Assembly (NCBI RefSeq): GCF_014652875.1
Contig: NZ_BMZQ01000001.1
Coordinates: 744,001-808,000 of the forward strand
Source of the DNA: Tianweitania populi
Lineage (GTDB): Bacteria; Pseudomonadota; Alphaproteobacteria; Rhizobiales; Rhizobiaceae
Length of the DNA: 64,000 bases
Direction: 5' to 3'
In this document: one piece after another, positions 14,984-23,471 of the stretch
How the letters are laid out: each line of letters starts with the position of its first letter
How positions within the stretch are numbered: position 1 is the stretch's first letter
The notes under the pieces: generated by a model
What the model saw: only the letters and a program-made list of their open reading frames with translations
What the model was told of the DNA's origin: nothing
The model's database searches: none
Program-made: the position numbers and the translations under genes

Positions 14984-15533
14984 GCAGCAATACACGCCGC
15001 GTCTTAAGTCCGTTTACCAGGACAAGATCCGCGCGACGCTCCAGGAGCAGTTCAACTACGCCAACGAGATGCAGATCCCGCGCCTGGACAAGGTCGTGAT
15101 CAACATGGGTGTTGGCGAAGCAACGGCAGACTCGAAGAAGCCTTCGGTTGCTGCCGAAGACCTCGGCATGATCGCTGGCCAGAAGGCAGTTGTGACCCGT
15201 GCGCGCACGTCGATCGCCGGCTTCAAGGTTCGTGAGAACATGCCGATTGGCGCTAAGGTCACGCTTCGCAAGGAGCGCATGTATGAGTTCGTCGACCGTC
15301 TGGTCACGATCGCTCTGCCGCGCGTCCGCGATTTCCGCGGACTGAATGCCAAGAGCTTCGATGGCCGTGGCAATTTTGCCATGGGCATCAAGGAACACAT
15401 CGTGTTCCCCGAGATCAACTACGACAAGGTTGATCAGGTATGGGGAATGGACATCATCGTTTGTACGACTGCAAAGACGGATGAAGAAGCACGGGCTCTC
15501 CTGAAGGCCCTGAACTTCCCGTTTCGCCAGTAA
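14976..15533 (+). CDS. rplE: 50S ribosomal protein L5
   Basis: L5 binds 5S rRNA and contacts P-site tRNA. The frame is open further upstream, but ATG 14976 gives [18 protein letters not shown], the usual rhizobial start, and a 185-residue product of normal length. Conserved features include [11 protein letters not shown] and the C-terminal [20 protein letters not shown]. It overlaps rplX by eight bases; rpsN follows after 26. Confidence 0.97.
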   Translation: MAEQQYTPRLKSVYQDKIRATLQEQFNYANEMQIPRLDKVVINMGVGEATADSKKPSVAAEDLGMIAGQKAVVTRARTSIAGFKVRENMPIGAKVTLRKERMYEFVDRLVTIALPRVRDFRGLNAKSFDGRGNFAMGIKEHIVFPEINYDKVDQVWGMDIIVCTTAKTDEEARALLKALNFPFRQ

Positions 15534-15559
15534 CGGCAGCGAGCAAAGGAAAATCTGAA

Positions 15560-15865
15560 ATGGCAAAGACCAGCTCAGTCCAGAAAGACAAAAAGGTCCG
15601 CAAGACCGTGGCTCGTTTCGCTGCAAAGCGTAAGGAGCTGAAGGACATCGTGATGGATCAGGATCGTCCGATCGAGGAGCGTTTCCGTGCGCAGCTCAAG
15701 CTTGCCGCACTGCCGCGCAATTCATCGAAGGTTCGCATCCACAACCGTTGCGAAGTCACCGGCCGTCCGCACGCCTTCTACCGCAAGCTGCGCATGTCGC
15801 GTATTGCACTGCGCGATCTGGGTTCCGTGGGCGCGATCCCCGGCCTGGTCAAGTCGAGCTGGTAA
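15560..15865 (+). CDS. rpsN: 30S ribosomal protein S14 (zinc-free form)
   Basis: S14 completes the 30S head beside S3 and S10. At 101 residues this is the long, zinc-independent form. There is only one cysteine (in [15 protein letters not shown]), not the CXXC pairs of the short form. The C-terminus [20 protein letters not shown] is typical of proteobacteria. It is spaced 26 bases after rplE, and a second frame starting within it is a shadow. Confidence 0.98.
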   Translation: MAKTSSVQKDKKVRKTVARFAAKRKELKDIVMDQDRPIEERFRAQLKLAALPRNSSKVRIHNRCEVTGRPHAFYRKLRMSRIALRDLGSVGAIPGLVKSSW

Positions 15866-15877
15866 GGAGAGACAGTT

Positions 15878-16276
15878 ATGTCCATGACCGATCCTCTCGG
15901 CGATATGCTGACCCGCATCCGTAACGCACTTGGCCGTCGCAAGCTTACGGTTTCCACGCCGTCTTCGCGTCTGCGCCAGCGCGTTCTGGATGTTCTGAAG
16001 TCTGAAGGCTACATTCGCGATTACAGCGTTTCGGAATTCGAGAACGGCAAGGCCGAGATCGAAATCGAACTGAAGTACCACGAAGGTGCTCCGGTGATCC
16101 GCGAGATCAGCCGCGTGTCCAAGCCTGGCCGCCGCGTCTACGTTTCGATGAAGACGATCCCGCACGTGGCCAACGGCCTCGGCATCTCGATCCTGTCGAC
16201 GCCGAAGGGCGTGATGGCCGATCACGAGGCGCGCGAGCAGAACGTCGGCGGCGAAATCCTCTGCCAGATCTTCTGA
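15878..16276 (+). CDS. rpsH: 30S ribosomal protein S8
   Basis: S8 binds helix 21 of 16S rRNA, and in E. coli it is the translational repressor of the spc operon. The 132-residue protein starts [20 protein letters not shown] and contains the signature [22 protein letters not shown] near the C-terminus (here preceded by SILS). The E. coli S8-binding site overlaps the L5 start; I did not recognise a comparable hairpin around 14976. Confidence 0.98.
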   Translation: MSMTDPLGDMLTRIRNALGRRKLTVSTPSSRLRQRVLDVLKSEGYIRDYSVSEFENGKAEIEIELKYHEGAPVIREISRVSKPGRRVYVSMKTIPHVANGLGISILSTPKGVMADHEAREQNVGGEILCQIF

Positions 16277-16307
16277 TCGGCGGACAAGAACAACGAGGAC
16301 AAGACCA

Positions 16308-16841
16308 ATGTCTCGTATTGGCAAGAAACCGGTTCCGGTGCCCCAGGGCGTGACCGCCGACGTGAACGGCCAGACCGTCACGGCGAAGGGACCAAAGGGC
16401 GAGCTGAAGTTCGTCGTCAACGACGAAGTGCTCGTCAAGTCGGAAGGTGGCGAGATCTCGGTCCAGCCGCGCGACGAATCGAAGGACGCACGCTCCAAGT
16501 GGGGCATGTCGCGGACCCAGATCGTCAACATCCTGACGGGTGTAAAGGACGGCTTCGAGCGTCGTCTCGAGATCACGGGCGTTGGTTACCGCGCCACCAT
16601 GCAGGGCAAGAACCTGCAGTTGGCTCTTGGCTTCAGCCACGACGTGGTTTACGAGACCCCGGCCGGAATCACCATTGCGACGCCGAAGCCGACGGAAATC
16701 GTCGTGACCGGTATCGACAAGCAGGTTGTCGGCCAGGTCGCTGCCGAAATTCGCGAGTATCGCGGCCCCGAGCCCTACAAGGGCAAGGGTGTTCGTTATG
16801 CTGGCGAGCGGATTGTCCGCAAGGAAGGCAAGAAGAAGTAA
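16308..16841 (+). CDS. rplF: 50S ribosomal protein L6
   Basis: L6 lies near the sarcin-ricin loop and the factor-binding site. The 177-residue protein consists of two homologous alpha/beta repeats: residues about 1-80 with [14 protein letters not shown], and 81-177 with [19 protein letters not shown] and the signature [15 protein letters not shown]. Length and order (S8-L6-L18) are standard. An open frame in another register across its 3-prime half is a shadow. Confidence 0.98.
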   Translation: MSRIGKKPVPVPQGVTADVNGQTVTAKGPKGELKFVVNDEVLVKSEGGEISVQPRDESKDARSKWGMSRTQIVNILTGVKDGFERRLEITGVGYRATMQGKNLQLALGFSHDVVYETPAGITIATPKPTEIVVTGIDKQVVGQVAAEIREYRGPEPYKGKGVRYAGERIVRKEGKKK

Positions 16842-16853
16842 GGATCGCCGGTT

Positions 16854-17213
16854 ATGGCTAACAAGGTTGCTCTTAAGAAGCGCGCCGCCCGCATCCGTCG
16901 CCAGATCAAGGCGGTTGCCGGTGACCGTCCGCGCCTGTCCGTTCATCGCTCGTCGAAGAACATCTACGCTCAGATCATCGACGACGCCAACGGCCACACG
17001 CTGGCTGCTGCATCGACGCTCGAAGGCGATCTCAAGGGATCGCTGAAGACGGGCGCTGACACGGCTGCTGCTGCTGCCGTCGGCAAGCTCGTTGCAGAGC
17101 GTGCTGCCCAGGCTGGTGTGACGCGGGTCGTGTTCGACCGCGGCGCCTACATCTTCCACGGCCGCGTCAAGGCCTTGGCAGATGCTGCCCGCGAAGGCGG
17201 TCTCAGCTTCTAA
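16854..17213 (+). CDS. rplR: 50S ribosomal protein L18
   Basis: L18 carries 5S rRNA into the 50S subunit with L5. The 119-residue protein has the N-terminal basic tail [20 protein letters not shown] and the conserved [26 protein letters not shown]-terminal region. In nearly all bacteria rpsE follows directly. Here 84 bases separate the two genes, and they contain a strong intrinsic terminator immediately after the stop codon. Confidence 0.98.
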   Translation: MANKVALKKRAARIRRQIKAVAGDRPRLSVHRSSKNIYAQIIDDANGHTLAAASTLEGDLKGSLKTGADTAAAAAVGKLVAERAAQAGVTRVVFDRGAYIFHGRVKALADAAREGGLSF

Positions 17214-17228
17214 TCTCAGTTTTTCACC

Positions 17229-17261
17229 CCGGCCTACGCTTTGTCGTAGGCCGGATTTTTT
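17229..17261 (+). terminator. Intrinsic terminator inside the spc gene group, between rplR and rpsE
   Basis: CCGGCCTACG (17229-17238) pairs perfectly with CGTAGGCCGG (17245-17254) around CTTTGT, followed by ATTTTTT (17255-17261). This 10-bp GC-rich stem with a T6 run meets every criterion for a factor-independent terminator. It starts 16 bases after the rplR stop and lies 37 bases before the rpsE start. Downstream expression must depend on read-through, antitermination, or a promoter I cannot clearly see in 17214-17297. Confidence 0.85.
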
Positions 17262-17297
17262 GCAGCTGTGCTTCCGGAAAAAAACAAGGAACAGGAT

Positions 17298-17867
17298 ATG
17301 GCACAAGAACGTCGGGAAGGCGGCCGCGATCGTGGCCGTGACCGCGAAGAGCGTGATGACGGTTTCGTCGACAAGCTCGTACACATCAACCGCGTCGCGA
17401 AGGTCGTGAAGGGTGGTCGCCGTTTCGGCTTCGCCGCTCTCGTGGTCGTTGGCGACCAGAAGGGCCGCGTTGGCTTTGGCCACGGCAAGGCACGCGAAGT
17501 GCCGGAAGCGATCCGCAAGGCAACTGAAGCTGCCAAGCGCGATCTGATCTTCGTGCCGCTGCGTTCGGGCCGTACGCTCCACCACGACGTGGAAGGCCGC
17601 CATGGTGCTGGCCGCGTTCTCCTGCGCGCCGCCAAGGCTGGTACCGGCATCATCGCCGGCGGTCCAATGCGCGCCGTGTTCGAGACGCTTGGCATGCACG
17701 ACGTCGTCGCCAAGTCGATGGGTTCGTCCAACCCGTACAACATGGTTCGCGCCACGTTCGACGCGTTGAAGAGCCAGGTTCATCCGAAGGACGTTGCTGC
17801 TGCTCGCGGCATCAAGTTCTCGGCCTTGCAGGCGCGTCGCGGCTCGGCCGTGACCGTTGACGAATAA
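17298..17867 (+). CDS. rpsE: 30S ribosomal protein S5
   Basis: S5 shapes the decoding centre and the mRNA entry helicase. I place the start at ATG 17298 because AAGGA sits 7 bases upstream and [19 protein letters not shown] is the usual rhizobial N-terminus; an in-frame start at 17268 would begin right after the terminator hairpin. The product is 189 residues, with the S5 RNA-binding domain ([20 protein letters not shown]) and the [20 protein letters not shown] segment. rpmD follows after 11 bases. Confidence 0.97.
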   Translation: MAQERREGGRDRGRDREERDDGFVDKLVHINRVAKVVKGGRRFGFAALVVVGDQKGRVGFGHGKAREVPEAIRKATEAAKRDLIFVPLRSGRTLHHDVEGRHGAGRVLLRAAKAGTGIIAGGPMRAVFETLGMHDVVAKSMGSSNPYNMVRATFDALKSQVHPKDVAAARGIKFSALQARRGSAVTVDE

Positions 17868-17878
17868 GGAGCGGGATC

Positions 17879-18079
17879 ATGGCGACCAACGAAAGCGGTA
17901 AGACGCTTGTTGTCGAGCAGATCGGCAGCCCCATTCGCCGTCCGAAGGAACAGCGCGCAACGCTGATCGGTCTCGGACTGAACAAGATGCATCGCCGCAG
18001 CACGCTGCAGGATACGCCTTCCGTGCGTGGCATGATCGCCCGCGTTCAACATCTCGTCCGCGTTGTGGACGAGGCCTGA
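17879..18079 (+). CDS. rpmD: 50S ribosomal protein L30
   Basis: L30 is a small 23S rRNA-binding protein. The 66-residue product contains the conserved core [20 protein letters not shown] and [18 protein letters not shown]. An AAGGAGCGGG ribosome binding site lies just upstream. It occupies its normal place between rpsE and rplO. Confidence 0.97.
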   Translation: MATNESGKTLVVEQIGSPIRRPKEQRATLIGLGLNKMHRRSTLQDTPSVRGMIARVQHLVRVVDEA

Positions 18080-18096
18080 GCGCCAGGAGAGGTCAC

Positions 18097-18567
18097 ATGA
18101 AACTGAACGAGATCAAGGACAACGAGGGCTCGACGCATTCGCGTAAGCGCCTCGGTCGCGGTATCGGCTCGGGCACTGGCAAGACCGGTGGCCGCGGCGT
18201 GAAGGGCCAGAAGGCCCGTTCCGGCGTTGCCATCAACGGCTTCGAAGGCGGTCAGATGCCTTTGTACCGTCGCCTTCCGAAGCGCGGCTTCAACAACCTG
18301 TTTGCCAAGAGCTACAACACTGTATCGCTCGGCCGCATCCAGGCTGCTGTTGATGCCGGCAAGCTTTCGGCTGACGAGACGGTCACCGGCGAAGCGCTCA
18401 TCAAGGCTGGCGTGATTCGCCGCGCCAAGGATGGCGTTCGCGTTCTGAGCGACGGTGAGCTGACGTCGAAGCTTTCCTTCGATGTTGCCGGCGCCAGCCA
18501 GTCGGCCCGCGAGAAGATCGAAAAGGCCGGTGGCTCGCTGAAGCTTCCGGAAGCAGCCGCCGAGTAA
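18097..18567 (+). CDS. rplO: 50S ribosomal protein L15
   Basis: L15 is a core 50S assembly protein. The 156-residue product has the long glycine-rich N-terminal extension ([20 protein letters not shown]) that penetrates the rRNA, followed by a globular C-terminal domain ending in [19 protein letters not shown] provides the ribosome binding site. The next gene, secY, is 162 bases away, beyond a structured leader. Confidence 0.98.
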   Translation: MKLNEIKDNEGSTHSRKRLGRGIGSGTGKTGGRGVKGQKARSGVAINGFEGGQMPLYRRLPKRGFNNLFAKSYNTVSLGRIQAAVDAGKLSADETVTGEALIKAGVIRRAKDGVRVLSDGELTSKLSFDVAGASQSAREKIEKAGGSLKLPEAAAE

Positions 18568-18581
18568 GCGACAAGAGGTCA

Positions 18582-18683
18582 CTGATCCACGCATCAACTT
18601 GGATCAGGCCTTGCTTGCATCTTTTCCTGCCGGAGCCTATCTCGGGACTTCGGCAACACGCGGCGCCCGCTCTGTCGGGCGCC
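18582..18683 (+). promoter_or_regulatory. Two hairpins in the rplO-secY intergenic leader
   Basis: CTGATCC (18582-18588) pairs with GGATCAG (18601-18607). GGCGCCCG (18662-18669) pairs with CGGGCGCC (18676-18683) around CTCTGT and is followed by TTGTTGC, a poor U-tract. The second could be a weak terminator. The arrangement suggests secY-adk expression is adjusted separately from the ribosomal genes upstream; the mechanism is inference. Confidence 0.5.
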
Positions 18684-18729
18684 TTGTTGCGTAAGGAAGC
18701 GCCTTTCAGGCGTCAGCGGAGTTTTCCCC

Positions 18730-20070
18730 ATGGCATCTGCCGCAGAGCAGCTCGCATCCAATCTGAATTTCGCTGCCTTTGCCAAGGCCGAGGATCTGAA
18801 GCGCCGAATCTGGTTCACCATTGGCGCGCTGCTTGTTTATCGCCTCGGAACGTATATCCCGATGCCGGGCATCAACCCGACAGCCTTCGCGCAGGCGTTC
18901 CAGCAGCAGTCGGGCGGCGTGCTGGGCATGTTCAACATGTTTGCTGGCGGCGCCGTCGAGCGCATGGCGATTTTTGCTCTCGGCATCATGCCGTATATTT
19001 CCGCCTCCATCATCGTGCAGCTCATGACCTCGGTCATTCCGAGCCTTGAAGCGCTGAAGAAGGAAGGCGAGCAGGGCCGCAAGGTCATAAATCAATATAC
19101 CCGCTACGGCACCGTGCTTCTGGCAACCGTCCAGGCATATGGCATTGCTGTTGGTCTTGAGGGCGGCGCCAACCTGGTGGCTGATCCCGGTTGGTTCTTC
19201 CGCGTGTCCACCGTCATCACGCTTCTCGGCGGCACCATGTTCCTGATGTGGCTGGGCGAGCAGATTACCGCGCGCGGCATCGGCAATGGTATTTCGCTGA
19301 TCATCTTTGCCGGTATCGTGGCCGGTTTGCCCCGTGCATTGAGCGGTACGCTGGAACTCGGACGCACGGGCGCTCTGTCGACCGGACTGATTCTGGCGAT
19401 CCTGGTTCTGGCCGTCGTAGTGATTGCTGTGATCGTGTTCTTTGAGCGCGCCCAGCGTCGCTTACTGATCCAGTATCCGAAGCGCCAGGTCGGCAATCGC
19501 ATGTTCCAGGGCGACACTTCGCATCTGCCGCTCAAGCTGAACACCGCGGGCGTCATTCCTCCGATCTTCGCGTCGTCCCTGTTGCTCCTGCCGGCAACAG
19601 CTGCCGGCTTCACGGACACTACAAAGCTGCCGTCCTGGGCAAGCAGTGTCTTGGCCGCCCTCGGACATGGTCAGCCGCTCTACATGCTGGCCTATGCCTC
19701 GCTGATCATCTTCTTCTGTTTCTTTTATACGGCGATCGTCTTCAATCCGAAGGACACCGCCGACCAGCTGAAGAAGCATTCCGGCTTCATTCCGGGCTAC
19801 CGTCCGGGTGAACGGACTGCCGATTATATCGACTATGTGCTGACTCGCATTACGGTCGTCGGCGCGATTTACATCATGTTGGTCTGCCTTCTGCCGGAGT
19901 TCTTGATCTCGGCGACCGGCGTGCCGTTCTACCTTGGTGGTACGTCGCTGCTGATCGTGGTGAGCGTTACGCTCGACACGGTTGCTCAGATCCAGGGCCA
20001 CTTGATCGCTCATCAATATGAGGGTCTGATCAAGAAGTCGAAGCTGCGTGGAGGGAAGAGGGGACGATGA
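18730..20070 (+). CDS. secY: Protein translocase channel subunit SecY
   Basis: SecY forms the protein-conducting channel of the inner membrane with SecE and SecG. The 446-residue protein has ten hydrophobic membrane segments. It begins with the amphipathic helix [20 protein letters not shown], and TM2 contains the plug region [20 protein letters not shown]. The C4 and C5 cytosolic loops ([27 protein letters not shown]) that contact ribosome and SecA are intact. The last four bases overlap adk (ATGA), so the two are coupled. Confidence 0.98.
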   Translation: MASAAEQLASNLNFAAFAKAEDLKRRIWFTIGALLVYRLGTYIPMPGINPTAFAQAFQQQSGGVLGMFNMFAGGAVERMAIFALGIMPYISASIIVQLMTSVIPSLEALKKEGEQGRKVINQYTRYGTVLLATVQAYGIAVGLEGGANLVADPGWFFRVSTVITLLGGTMFLMWLGEQITARGIGNGISLIIFAGIVAGLPRALSGTLELGRTGALSTGLILAILVLAVVVIAVIVFFERAQRRLLIQYPKRQVGNRMFQGDTSHLPLKLNTAGVIPPIFASSLLLLPATAAGFTDTTKLPSWASSVLAALGHGQPLYMLAYASLIIFFCFFYTAIVFNPKDTADQLKKHSGFIPGYRPGERTADYIDYVLTRITVVGAIYIMLVCLLPEFLISATGVPFYLGGTSLLIVVSVTLDTVAQIQGHLIAHQYEGLIKKSKLRGGKRGR

Positions 20071-20657
20071 GGCTGATTCTGCTTGGGCCGCCGGGGGCGG
20101 GTAAAGGCACGCAAGCGCAGCGATTGGTTGAACGTCATGGCATTCCGCAGCTTTCCACGGGGGACATGCTGCGGGCTGCTGTGAAGGCAGAATCGGACAT
20201 CGGCCTGAAGGCTAAGTCCGTGATGGATGCAGGCCAGCTCGTATCGGATGAGATCGTCAACCAGATCGTGTCCGAGCGGGTCGATCAGGCGGATTGCGCG
20301 AACGGTTTCATCCTCGACGGTTACCCGCGTACGGTTCCTCAGGCGCAGGCCCTGAACGACATTCTGGAAGGCAAAGACCTCGCACTCGATGCCGTCATCG
20401 AGCTTAAGGTCGATGAAACGGCCTTGATGAAGCGTATCGAAAAGCGGGTTGCCGACACAAAGGCAGCTGGCGGAACGGTTCGGGCCGACGACAACGCCGA
20501 ATCGTTCGGCAAACGTTTGGAAGAATACCGCGCCAAGACAGCGCCTTTGTCAGCCTACTACGAAAAGACCGGCCAGCTTCGGGTCATCGACGGGATGGCC
20601 GAGATGGATGCGGTAACGGCTGAGATTGAGCAGATCGTAGGGCCTGCAAAGCATTAA
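20067..20657 (+). CDS. adk: Adenylate kinase, short-LID form
   Basis: Adenylate kinase interconverts ATP plus AMP with two ADP. The 196-residue protein starts [17 protein letters not shown] with the P-loop GPPGAGKGT (7-15). It shows the AMP-binding segment [11 protein letters not shown] and the [10 protein letters not shown] motif. The LID region (about residues 125-150) is short and lacks the four-cysteine zinc site found in many Gram-positive enzymes. The secY-adk junction is a four-base overlap. This linkage is conserved in alphaproteobacteria. Confidence 0.97.
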   Translation: MRLILLGPPGAGKGTQAQRLVERHGIPQLSTGDMLRAAVKAESDIGLKAKSVMDAGQLVSDEIVNQIVSERVDQADCANGFILDGYPRTVPQAQALNDILEGKDLALDAVIELKVDETALMKRIEKRVADTKAAGGTVRADDNAESFGKRLEEYRAKTAPLSAYYEKTGQLRVIDGMAEMDAVTAEIEQIVGPAKH

Positions 20658-20687
20658 CGGAGCTTAAGGCCGGGGACGTGCCTGGAG

Positions 20688-20716
20688 TTGACGCGGCGCT
20701 CATAGAAGACTATAGC
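20688..20716 (+). promoter_or_regulatory. Sigma-70 type promoter for rpsM-rpsK-rpoA-rplQ
   Basis: TTGACG (20688-20693), an exact 17-base spacer, and TATAGC (20711-20716) form the best consensus-like promoter in the ribosomal block. It lies in the 211-base gap between adk and rpsM, about 150 bases before rpsM, and would let the alpha group, including RNA polymerase alpha, be transcribed independently of upstream genes. A GCCGG/CCGGC hairpin (20836-20850) lies in the resulting leader. Confidence 0.7.
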
Positions 20717-20868
20717 GGCGCGTCTCCATTTATTCAGTGGGTTGATGAGCGGTGCGGCATGGATGCCGTTCGCCTCGACCTGTTTTGGAAGACCTCGCAA
20801 GGGCCGGCCTCCACCGGACGCGGGATAACAACAATGCCGGAATGTCCGGCTCACATGGAGTGACCATC

Positions 20869-21237
20869 ATGGCACGTATTGCCGGCGTTAATATCCCGAC
20901 CAACAAGCGCGTTGTTATTGCGCTTCAGTACATTCACGGCATTGGCAAGCACTTTGCCCAGGAGATCGTCGAGAAGGTCGGCATTCCTGCCGAGCGTCGC
21001 GTGAACCAGCTGACCGACGCTGAAGTTCTGCAGATCCGCGAAGCGATCGACCACGACTACCAGGTCGAGGGTGATCTGCGTCGCGAAACCTCGATGAACA
21101 TCAAGCGCCTGATGGATCTCGGTTCCTATCGCGGCCTGCGTCATCGCCGTTCGCTGCCGGTTCGCGGCCAGCGCACGCACACCAATGCCCGCACCCGCAA
21201 GGGTCCTGCCAAGGCTATCGCCGGCAAGAAGAAGTAA
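20869..21237 (+). CDS. rpsM: 30S ribosomal protein S13
   Basis: S13 lies in the 30S head and contacts P-site tRNA and bridge B1. The frame is open upstream, but ATG 20869 gives [20 protein letters not shown], the invariant family start, and a 122-residue protein. The middle [20 protein letters not shown] and the lysine-rich tail ending AGKKK are typical. It heads the alpha group downstream of a good promoter. Confidence 0.97.
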   Translation: MARIAGVNIPTNKRVVIALQYIHGIGKHFAQEIVEKVGIPAERRVNQLTDAEVLQIREAIDHDYQVEGDLRRETSMNIKRLMDLGSYRGLRHRRSLPVRGQRTHTNARTRKGPAKAIAGKKK

Positions 21238-21333
21238 TTGGAGAGGCGGCTGTGGGTTTGTCCCGCGGCCGCGTCTTTCAAGGTGGAGCCGCTGGTATTA
21301 CGGCGGCGTAGAGATCAATAAGAAAGGACTACC

Positions 21334-21723
21334 ATGGCTAAGGAAGCCGGTCGCATTCGCCGTCGCGAACGCAAGAACATCTCCTCGGGCGTTGCCCACG
21401 TCAATTCGACCTTCAACAACACGATGGTGACGATCACCGACGCGCAGGGCAACGCGATTGCCTGGTCGTCGGCTGGTGCGCAGGGCTTCAAGGGCTCGCG
21501 CAAGTCCACCCCGTTCGCTGCCCAGATGGCCGCCGAAGATTGCGCAAAGAAGGCGCAGGAACACGGCATGCGTACGCTGGAAGTTGAAGTGTCCGGTCCG
21601 GGTTCGGGTCGTGAATCCGCTCTGCGCGCTTTGCAGGCTGCTGGTTTCACTATTACCTCGATTCGCGACGTGACGCCGATCCCGCACAATGGCTGCCGCC
21701 CGCGCAAGAAGCGCCGCGTCTAA
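21334..21723 (+). CDS. rpsK: 30S ribosomal protein S11
   Basis: S11 lines the mRNA path on the 30S platform. The 129-residue protein contains [19 protein letters not shown] and the C-terminal [18 protein letters not shown], whose Asn-Gly is the isoaspartate site known in E. coli. A gap of 96 bases separates it from rpsM. AGAAAGGA is the ribosome binding site. Confidence 0.98.
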   Translation: MAKEAGRIRRRERKNISSGVAHVNSTFNNTMVTITDAQGNAIAWSSAGAQGFKGSRKSTPFAAQMAAEDCAKKAQEHGMRTLEVEVSGPGSGRESALRALQAAGFTITSIRDVTPIPHNGCRPRKKRRV

Positions 21724-21746
21724 GCCGCACAGATCGATCCGCGAAT

Positions 21747-21813
21747 GCGCCGGGCCAAAGCCTGGCGCTTCGTAGTTTCCGAACCGATGATTGCCACGAT
21801 TGGATGGTGGCAA
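21747..21813 (+). promoter_or_regulatory. Hairpins upstream of rpoA
   Basis: GCGCC(G)GGC and GCC(T)GGCGC (21747-21768) pair around CAAA with one mismatch. TTGCCAC (21791-21797) pairs with GTGGCAA (21807-21813), just before the AGGAAGGA ribosome binding site of rpoA. The second could modulate rpoA translation. There are no U-tracts. The regulatory role is inferred from position only. Confidence 0.4.
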
Positions 21814-21830
21814 CGAGGAAGGACCAATCA

Positions 21831-22841
21831 ATGATCCAGAAGAACTGGCAAGAACTGATCAAGCCGAACAAGGTGGAGTTCTCGTCGAAGAACAAGACCC
21901 TGACGACGCTTGTTGCCGAGCCGCTCGAGCGCGGTTTCGGTTTGACGCTGGGCAACGCCCTGCGTCGTGTTCTCTTGTCGTCGCTGCGCGGCGCGGCTGT
22001 GACCGCAGTGCAGATCGACGGCGTGCTGCATGAATTCTCGTCGATCCCCGGTGTTCGCGAAGATGTCACCGACATCGTCCTGAACATCAAGGAGATCGCG
22101 ATCCGCATGGAAGGCGATGGCCCCAAGCGCATGGTTGTGCGCAAGTCGGGACCGGGTACGGTCACGGCGGGCGACATACAGACGGTGGGCGATGTCGAGA
22201 TCCTGAACCCCGATCACGCGATCTGCACGCTCGACGAGGGCGCCGAGATCCGCATGGAGTTCACGGTTGACACCGGCAAGGGCTACGTTCCTGCCGATCG
22301 CAACCGCGCCGAAGACGCTCCGATCGGCTTGATCCCGGTCGACAGCCTGTACTCGCCTGTGAAGAAGGTGTCGTACAAGGTCGAGAACACGCGTCACGGC
22401 GAAGAGCTCGACAAGGACAAGCTCACCATGTCGATAGAAACCAATGGTTCGATCACCGGTGAAGATGCCGTCGCTTTCGCAGCCCGCATCCTGCAGGACC
22501 AGCTCGGCCTGTTCGTCAACTTCGACGAGCCGCAGAAGGAGCAGGTTTCCGAGCAGGTCACCGAGCTCGCTTTCAACCCGTCGCTTCTCAAGAAGGTCGA
22601 CGAGCTGGAACTGTCGGTGCGTTCGGCGAACTGCCTGAAGAACGACAACATCGTCTACATCGGCGACCTCATCCAGAAGTCGGAAGCAGAAATGCTGCGC
22701 ACTCCGAATTTCGGCCGCAAGTCGCTCAACGAGATCAAGGAAGTGCTCGCCGCCATGGGCCTGCATCTCGGCATGGAAGTGCCGGATTGGCCGCCGGAGA
22801 ACATCGAAGACCTCGCCAAGCGTTACGAAGACCAGTATTAA
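21831..22841 (+). CDS. rpoA: DNA-directed RNA polymerase subunit alpha
   Basis: Alpha dimerises to nucleate the polymerase and its C-terminal domain contacts UP elements and activators. ATG 21831 ([17 protein letters not shown]) fits the family; the frame's upstream start at 21804 has no support. The product is 336 residues: N-terminal domain with [20 protein letters not shown], a linker near 235-250, and a C-terminal domain with [20 protein letters not shown] and [17 protein letters not shown]. An AGGAAGGA ribosome binding site lies upstream. Confidence 0.98.
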   Translation: MIQKNWQELIKPNKVEFSSKNKTLTTLVAEPLERGFGLTLGNALRRVLLSSLRGAAVTAVQIDGVLHEFSSIPGVREDVTDIVLNIKEIAIRMEGDGPKRMVVRKSGPGTVTAGDIQTVGDVEILNPDHAICTLDEGAEIRMEFTVDTGKGYVPADRNRAEDAPIGLIPVDSLYSPVKKVSYKVENTRHGEELDKDKLTMSIETNGSITGEDAVAFAARILQDQLGLFVNFDEPQKEQVSEQVTELAFNPSLLKKVDELELSVRSANCLKNDNIVYIGDLIQKSEAEMLRTPNFGRKSLNEIKEVLAAMGLHLGMEVPDWPPENIEDLAKRYEDQY

Positions 22842-22902
22842 GACCAACATCAGCCCAGGGAGCGCGACGCGCTTCCGGCTTCAACCCTAAAGGAGATTAG
22901 CC

Positions 22903-23334
22903 ATGCGTCATGGACGTGCCCATCGCCGGCTCAATCGGACCCACAGCCACCGCAAGGCGCTGTTCACCAACATGGCAGCCTCGCTGATCGAACACGAGCA
23001 GATCGTGACGACCCTGCCCAAGGCCAAGGAACTTCGCCCGATCGTGGAGAAGCTCGTGACGCTGGGCAAGCGTGGTGACCTGCATGCGCGCCGCCAGGCA
23101 ATTGCCGCCATTGGCAGCGAGACCATGGCCAAACGCTTGTTCGACACGATCGCTCCGCGCTACGCTACCCGCAACGGCGGCTACCTGCGCATCATGAAGG
23201 CCGGTTTCCGTCATGGCGACAATGCCGCAATGGCCGTAATCGAGTTCGTTGATCGCGACGTGTCGGCCAAGGGCGCTGCTGACCGTGCACGCCACGAAGC
23301 AGAACTGGCCGAGCAGGACAACGAAGCCGCTTGA
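22903..23334 (+). CDS. rplQ: 50S ribosomal protein L17
   Basis: L17 surrounds the tunnel exit. The 143-residue product starts [20 protein letters not shown] and has the conserved [20 protein letters not shown] short acidic and Ala-rich tail after residue 120 ([14 protein letters not shown]) is usual in alphaproteobacteria. AAAGGAG precedes the start. It is the last gene of the superoperon and is followed by a strong terminator. Confidence 0.98.
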   Translation: MRHGRAHRRLNRTHSHRKALFTNMAASLIEHEQIVTTLPKAKELRPIVEKLVTLGKRGDLHARRQAIAAIGSETMAKRLFDTIAPRYATRNGGYLRIMKAGFRHGDNAAMAVIEFVDRDVSAKGAADRARHEAELAEQDNEAA

Positions 23335-23356
23335 TCGGCATCGAACTGCAGACATG

Positions 23357-23383
23357 AAAAAGGAGCCGAAAGGCTCCTTTTTT
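23357..23383 (+). terminator. Intrinsic terminator of the ribosomal superoperon
   Basis: AAAAAGGAGCC (23357-23367), a GAAA tetraloop, and GGCTCCTTTTT (23372-23382) plus one more T form an 11-bp stem with a built-in U-tract, 22 bases after the rplQ stop. Confidence 0.92.
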
Positions 23384-23471
23384 GTTTCCGGCGCTTCGAT
23401 CGCTGCCGTTGATCCTGGCATCGTCAGCGTGATGGCTTACATAGGTCGTGCTGTTTTCGAGGAGTCGGTTC

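Noticed and set aside
16107-17783. 558-codon minus-strand frame across rpsH, rplF, rplR and rpsE
   Set aside because: It crosses four ribosomal genes and a terminator, and shows no motifs; it is a shadow of high G+C third positions.
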